A stretch of 64,000 bases of DNA from the NCBI GenBank assembly GCA_947650285.1, contig CANTFL010001069.1, positions 1 to 64,000 of the forward strand. The letters run 5' to 3'. Positions 59,601-64,000 of the stretch are shown one piece after another. The position numbers and the translations under genes are program-made. The notes beneath the pieces are model-generated. The model had not been told where the DNA came from, did not search any database, and saw nothing but the letters and a program-made list of their open reading frames with translations. Within the stretch, counting starts at the first letter, position 1. The number at the start of each line of letters is the position of its first letter. This DNA is from Hyaloperonospora brassicae. Lineage: Eukaryota; Oomycota; Peronosporomycetes; Peronosporales; Peronosporaceae.

Positions 59601-59666
59601 CAGGAAGTGACCAAGTGTCCAATTTGCCGCTTGGAAATCGAGGAAGTACTCGCTGTTTACTCTTAA
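56640..59666 (+). CDS. F-box-like / RRM / RING-finger protein
   Basis: Probably a ubiquitin E3 ligase, as its C-terminal RING has the C3HC4 spacing C-x2-C-x11-C-x-H-x3-C-x2-C-x8-C-x2-C (59517-59627). Exon 1 (ATG 56640) encodes an F-box-like segment: THACDLLSSREAARCVSSRR with a later LW. A donor near 56832 or 56841 and the acceptor ctggagcag (exon 2 from 56980) both give a continuous frame of about 960 residues; which donor is used is uncertain. Exon 2 has an acidic, Ser-rich part, a UBA-like helix pair (LTNLIRLGFREDVTRVALE, nt about 57645) and an RRM of eIF3b style (VCVLINLPKV, and RNP1-like KGHAFLEFDD, nt about 58010-58270). A coiled coil precedes the RING (about 58970-59510). An RNA-binding domain beside a RING suggests ubiquitination linked to RNA or translation, but this is a guess. 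Confidence 0.82.
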
Positions 59667-60815
59667 ACGCAAATGCCACATGCTCTGTCTGCAATGGAGA
59701 GCTGTCAGAAGGTCTGTAAGTCTTCTGTTATCTTCATGATGACCTTGCTGTGACAGGAACCAAAATGATGTGATTTTGTCGCTCGACGAATCCAAGCCAT
59801 CGTACATGCGAGATTGACCAAGGCTACGAAAAACTCCGGCACAAAAGAAATGAAAGCAACGCACATCCACCTCGCGTGGTGATATTCCAAGGAGATTGGT
59901 ATACATAAGCGCTGATGTGCAAGGCTGGAGGTACGCGTGGTCTCTTTCACGTGTACTCAAATGGACGTGGATCTACTTTCTTAGCCTTCGCGATGAATAC
60001 GTAGCTGCTTTCGCAAAGAGCACAAGCCTAATGCGAAGCTACGACTCATGCTCCATCGCTAAAAAGTCATGAAAGCGGATCGCCGCCGGCCATCCGTGAG
60101 TCGGTGCATGATGTTCCACGTGCTCAGGCCGCCACAATCCACAGTCTGTTTCGCTCCTACGATCCCACGAGCGCGCGAGTTGCCTGACGCATGTGAGCAC
60201 TTGATTGCACGCACAAGTGTGTGTTCGTCACTCGTATTCATCGATATAGTGCAGGCCAATGCACACACATTCGATGACGACGATTTCAGCACGTGAACAG
60301 GATCTCACGCAGTCATCTACTTGTGAGCAATGACAAAGACACGTCTGTGCATTGAAGCCGGTCCGACATATGGCTAACATGTCGGTCTGGTCATGACTGG
60401 GTACCATGAGGTCGAGCACTTGCGCCCACTCGACATGGAAGTTGGAGCGAAAAGCTCCCAAGTAGGAGTCTAGATGTTCACACATGACAAACACTGAAAT
60501 GCAGGCGTCGCTGGCCTTTCACTGACAGCAACGGTCGATTGCAAGCCGTTTTGCGCGTAGAAGACCGCAAGGTACAGCGATAGTGCATTGCATCGACGGC
60601 GGTTTGTATGTTTTGCGAGTCAACTATCGACATTGTCGTGTCTGCTTTTGCGGCGAGTACGTCGCACTTATGCTATGTCTTCCGGTTTAAGATCAACTTA
60701 TACCGCCATCACGTGGTCAAGAACAGTAGTTATGCGAGTCGTATTTGCCGCACCAATTTACACATCGTTTCGTGCTGATTGGTCGATATCACGCTGAACA
60801 TCGCAGCCATCGACC
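59667..60815. other. spacer between RING gene and PPIL3
   Basis: Minus-strand open pieces (59950-59705, 60292-60059 and 60494-60228) look mildly ordered but show no domain and no consistent splice joins. PPIL3's promoter should lie at the right end. Confidence 0.35.
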
Positions 60816-61853
60816 ATGGTACGTACGTCTGTCGCTTGCTGCCAGTAGTGCTGATGTAACCTTTCGGCGGCCATCGTCGCTCAATCTGCGTTGCTTCTAG
60901 TCGGTTACGCTGCACACGACGCTCGGCGACCTCAAGATCGAAGTTTGCTGCGACACTGCGCCTCGTACAGCCGAAGTACGACTTTTGTTGGTCGAAATGC
61001 GACTTGTTAACAAGCTCCTCCTCCTCCTCCTTCGTTGACGTCATCATCGTGACAACTGTCGTTTCTATCCGTTTCTAAACTGTTTCTGTAGAATTTCTTG
61101 GCGCTCTGCGCAAGTGGCGCGTACGACAACACGACATTTCACCGGTGAGTCACTTTTTTGCATCATCTTCTCTGTTGTCTATTTCCGCGACGACCCACGT
61201 CCATGTTGATGAGACGTTGTTTTCTACGCATACAGAAATATGAAGGGCTTTATGGTACAAGGAGGAGATCCGACCGGGACAGGCAAAGGGGGCCAAAGCA
61301 TTTGGGGCGGAGCTTTCGATGATGAATTCCATCCGCAAAACAGAGTACGACATTGATGACGCATCGATATATACATGTGTTGACCTCTCTGGGAGCTAAA
61401 CGTTTGGTTTTCCATCTTTTTTCTTGAATGTGAGCAGCACAACTGTCGAGGCATTGTATCGATGGCCAACAGCGGTCCCAATACGAACAAGCAGCAGTTC
61501 TTCATCACGTACGCCAAGCAGGCCCATCTCAACAACGTCTACACGATCTTTGGCAAGTACGTGGAAAAGCAACAAAACCCAGACTTGAATGCTTCGTATG
61601 AGATTGTATGTCTCCGAAAGTGTGCACGCGTGCATCTCCAGCGACAGCCTCACTCATCTACAGCTGCTGCTATTTACTGTTTGATTAATAAATACTAACT
61701 ACTCTTCGGTGCGGATTCTTCGGCAGGGTCATTGACGGCATGGATACTCTGGACGCCATGGAAAAGACACCTGTAGACGCCAAGAATCGTCCGCTCAAAG
61801 AGATAGTGATCAAGTCCGTTACCTTGCACGCAAACCCAATCGCCGACATGTGA
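60816..61853 (+). CDS. PPIL3: cyclophilin-type peptidyl-prolyl isomerase PPIL3
   Basis: A small nuclear cyclophilin associated with the spliceosome. Six exons: 60816-60818, 60901-60975, 61092-61144, 61236-61344, 61438-61556 and 61727-61853, with GT-AG introns of 82, 116, 91, 93 and 170 nt. The product is 161 residues, the same as I recall for human PPIL3. Exon 1 is only the ATG: GTACGT follows directly, and splicing to tcggttacgctg gives [15 protein letters not shown], as expected for the family. Cyclophilin landmarks are FHR (42-44), [16 protein letters not shown] (48-63), [20 protein letters not shown] and [12 protein letters not shown]. It ends ANPIADM. The active-site Arg and the Gln of the FMVQ motif are kept, so catalysis is plausible. 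It converges on the PP2C gene, with 86 bp between the stop codons. Confidence 0.95.
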
Positions 61854-61939
61854 GACGTGGGCGAAAGCAAGACCGGTAGCAGTAACGGGGAGGAAATGGA
61901 GTCACTGAGGCCGTCCTGTCGCTTGCCCATTCATTCCGT

Positions 61940-63530
61940 TTACACGAATCGCGTCATGAAGAGCGTGATATCGTCCGGCTTCTTTGTCTGCATCTGCGAC
62001 ATGAGTCGCAATTGCAAGAGCGAGTAGTGATGCTTCCGCGACGGTCCCCGCAGCAGCAAATGTCGGTCCAAAGTTTGCTTGCCGTCGTGTTTCTTCATCA
62101 GCTCGAGCGACAGCGCCATGTGGTCGATTCCACTACTATCCAGCAGTCCGTCCCCTGCAAGTTTCGACTCCTCGAGCGTGCGCTTCCGGTACTCGGTGAC
62201 CGCTGCCGTCGCGAACGGATACAGCACACGATCGGTGTCGCTACGACGGTCTGTACGCGACAGATTCTCTTCGTCCATCTTGGACATGTCGACCAGTCGA
62301 TCGCACACGCTTTGCAATCCCGACACTTCCGAGTCCCATAGCTCCGGCGCCGCGAGAGTTGCCGTGATGTCGTCCTTGTACAAGTTGTCCCCCAAGCCAT
62401 CGGAGAACGTCAGACAGACGTCCCCCTCTTGCAGGGCAAAGCTCTGCACGACATAGTCTTTCGGCACGACTTGTTCGCGCAAGTTGACGACCGTCGGCAC
62501 ATTGAATTCACGCAGCACCGCTAGTGTCTCGTACACCACTGCGCCCCGTCGGACCACGAGGCACTTGGAATCACCGAGCGAAAACGTCAACAACTTGCCG
62601 GTCCATCGATTGAAGTACGACACGGCCAGCGTCGTCGCGACGCGTGATTTGCGATGATGGAAACAGTTGATCCGAGCTGTCCGAATGGCGTCCACGATCG
62701 CTCCTTCGAACGCGGCTTCGTCCAGCTGTTCCCGATTATGGTTCGTCATCTCTTCCAGCACCACGCGCACACACTTGACCACCTCTGTCGACAGCACTGC
62801 AGACGACACGAGCACACCGTCGTACGCAACAAGCGAGTGGCGACCAAACGGAGACGACACGCCGTCGGCAACAATGTGGAAGTAGCTCGACACCGCGCCA
62901 GCATCTTCGCCGTGGTACTCGAACGTCCGTTGTGCATGTTGCAGTTCATGCTGATCGCCCCACTTAAACCGATGCGTGCCGGTCACGGGCGTCGCGCGTC
63001 GGATCGAGTTGTTGACCTTCAGTCGCCATCCGCCGCCACGAGCTGCCGTCCGTCGTCGTCGTCGTCGTCGTCGTCGTGGGGTTCCGAACCTCATTCTCAT
63101 TCTCCTCACTCGTCTTCGTCTTTGTCTTCGGATCCACTTCGGCCACTGTCTTCTTGATAAACCCGTTCGAGTGCGACCGAAAAGTGGCCAACTTCTGATG
63201 CGTCTTGTGCGAGACGGTGTGGAATGCACTCACCAGCGCTTTCGCCGGTGAAGCGGCAGCGCTTCTCGTGCGCGGGAACAGGTCGCTCAGCGACGACGCC
63301 CGGCGCTTCGGCATGGAGAACCGCGACGGCCGAGCGGGCATCGCGGCGTGCCCCAAGGGCGACGTGAGCCACACGGACTGACTGCTGCTGTCCGTGTTTG
63401 GCCCGCAAAGTTCCTCGTCGTCTCGACTGAGACTCCGTGGGGACGACTCGTGGTCACTGACTGCCATATGCATTGGCGGCAGTAGCGTCGGAGTCGACGC
63501 GGCCGGTTGTCGACGCACCGCACGTGGCAT
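61940..63530 (-). CDS. PP2C-family protein phosphatase, PTC7-like
   Basis: A metal-dependent Ser/Thr phosphatase. The catalytic part (about 62950-61940) shows VADGVSSPF (metal-binding Asp-Gly), RVATTLAVSYF, LTFSLGDSKC, LTFSDGLGDN and the final KPDDITLFM, in the order of the PPM fold. The short ADGV start and absence of N-terminal extras in the fold resemble PTC7-type enzymes. The N-terminus from ATG 63530 (MPRAVRRQPAAST) is disordered and Ser/Arg-rich. It reads in a different frame from the catalytic part, and the two frames overlap at 62964-63229. No intron with GT-AG fits there, so a one-base indel around 63000-63075 (a GC-rich stretch beside a C run and a GTC repeat) is likely, either an assembly error or a real frameshift. 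Corrected length would be about 530 residues. Confidence 0.8.
63050..63077. repeat. GTC trinucleotide repeat
   Basis: About nine cgt/gtc units lie within the PP2C gene. They read as polythreonine in one frame and polyarginine in the other, right where the two coding frames must meet. Confidence 0.85.
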
Positions 63531-64000
63531 TGCGGTCGGATGGACGGACGGAAAAGAGCAAATGACGAAGAACAGCGCCGACGTTTTCAACCAGAAAAGA
63601 CGAGAGAGACGAGAGAGTTGTGGGGCAGACGACTCGTCCGGACACGAGTGCAGTAGCCGTAGCCGTAGCAGTAGCACTAGCACTAGCAGTGGAAGTGGTA
63701 GTAGCAGCTGCTGTCGGGACTTGGCGGGCGACGACCGTCGACGGGGGGGGGGGCGACACACTGGCAACGGCGGCGGGGCACAGTGGGGAAATGGGGCGGC
63801 GGTGGACTTGTTGACTCGCCCGCGTCTCGTCTCGGTGGCACGGCACATAGAATGGACTCGGACCAGGGCAACCCAAGTGCCATTGCTGGCTATCGAGCAG
63901 TCTGCCTTTCTGTCGGGCGAGTGGCCTGTCTGTCTGTCTGGCTGTTCTGCAGAAAGGCCGAAGATGGTGGGCACCTTTCTTCCCCCACGCGATCGCCTTC
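63531..64000. other. upstream region of the PP2C gene
   Basis: GC-rich 5' flank with simple-sequence stretches (gtagcagtagcacta at about 63665 and a ctgt tetranucleotide run at about 63925). The minus-strand frame stays open to the window edge, but the composition is low-complexity and I place the start at 63530. Confidence 0.4.

Noticed and set aside
1..64000. CRISPR arrays, tRNA or rRNA genes
   Set aside because: No evenly spaced repeats, and no tRNA T-loop/acceptor combination or rRNA signature found by eye. CRISPR is not expected in this type of genome.

Overview
The window looks like nuclear DNA of an oomycete, most likely a plant-pathogenic relative of Phytophthora or the downy mildews. 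Three things point there: a short secreted protein with an RSLR motif and a following Glu-Asp-Arg (RXLR effector layout), genes with few short introns (about 70-170 nt), and a Ty3/Gypsy chromovirus of the kind common in these genomes. The species assignment is an inference; no marker gene settles it.

Layout. 1-11660 is AT-rich and has no intact gene. It holds a badly decayed, forward-oriented Gypsy pol copy, a solo LTR inserted into it with a near-perfect target duplication, and a remnant of a reverse-oriented LTR near 9.2-9.6 kb. 11661-19427 is a structurally complete Gypsy chromovirus: two 440-bp LTRs about 98.4% identical, flanked by a perfect TCGAT duplication. Its gag and pol frames are broken by stops and frameshifts, catalytic residues are lost, and an antisense ORF lies before the 3' LTR. 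Its interior is packed with short, mostly perfect inverted repeats. I regard this as the most unusual signal in the window. 19428-26800 is gene-poor.

From 26.8 kb on, housekeeping genes appear between relic-rich spacers: a Cys-rich single-pass membrane protein (26855-27460), chaperonin subunit CCT4 (minus), pieces of an F-box gene (minus, about 34 kb), an RXLR-type candidate effector (37508-37978), a 45-residue TOM7 (minus, 40477-40614) and a DEAD-box RNA helicase (43981-45630) with a possible minor-class (U12) intron. From 47.8 kb the genes are dense: a 1303-residue disordered nuclear-type protein with terminal zinc motifs (minus), exportin-1/CRM1 (minus, six exons), an F-box/RRM/RING protein (plus), cyclophilin PPIL3 (plus, six exons, the first only the ATG) and a PTC7-like PP2C phosphatase (minus) with an apparent frame break.

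These genes do not form an operon-like unit. They are ordinary eukaryotic neighbours covering protein folding, mitochondrial import, nuclear export, RNA metabolism, ubiquitin tagging and dephosphorylation. Splice sites were read from GT/AG signals and recalled family sequences; nothing was searched or aligned by computer.
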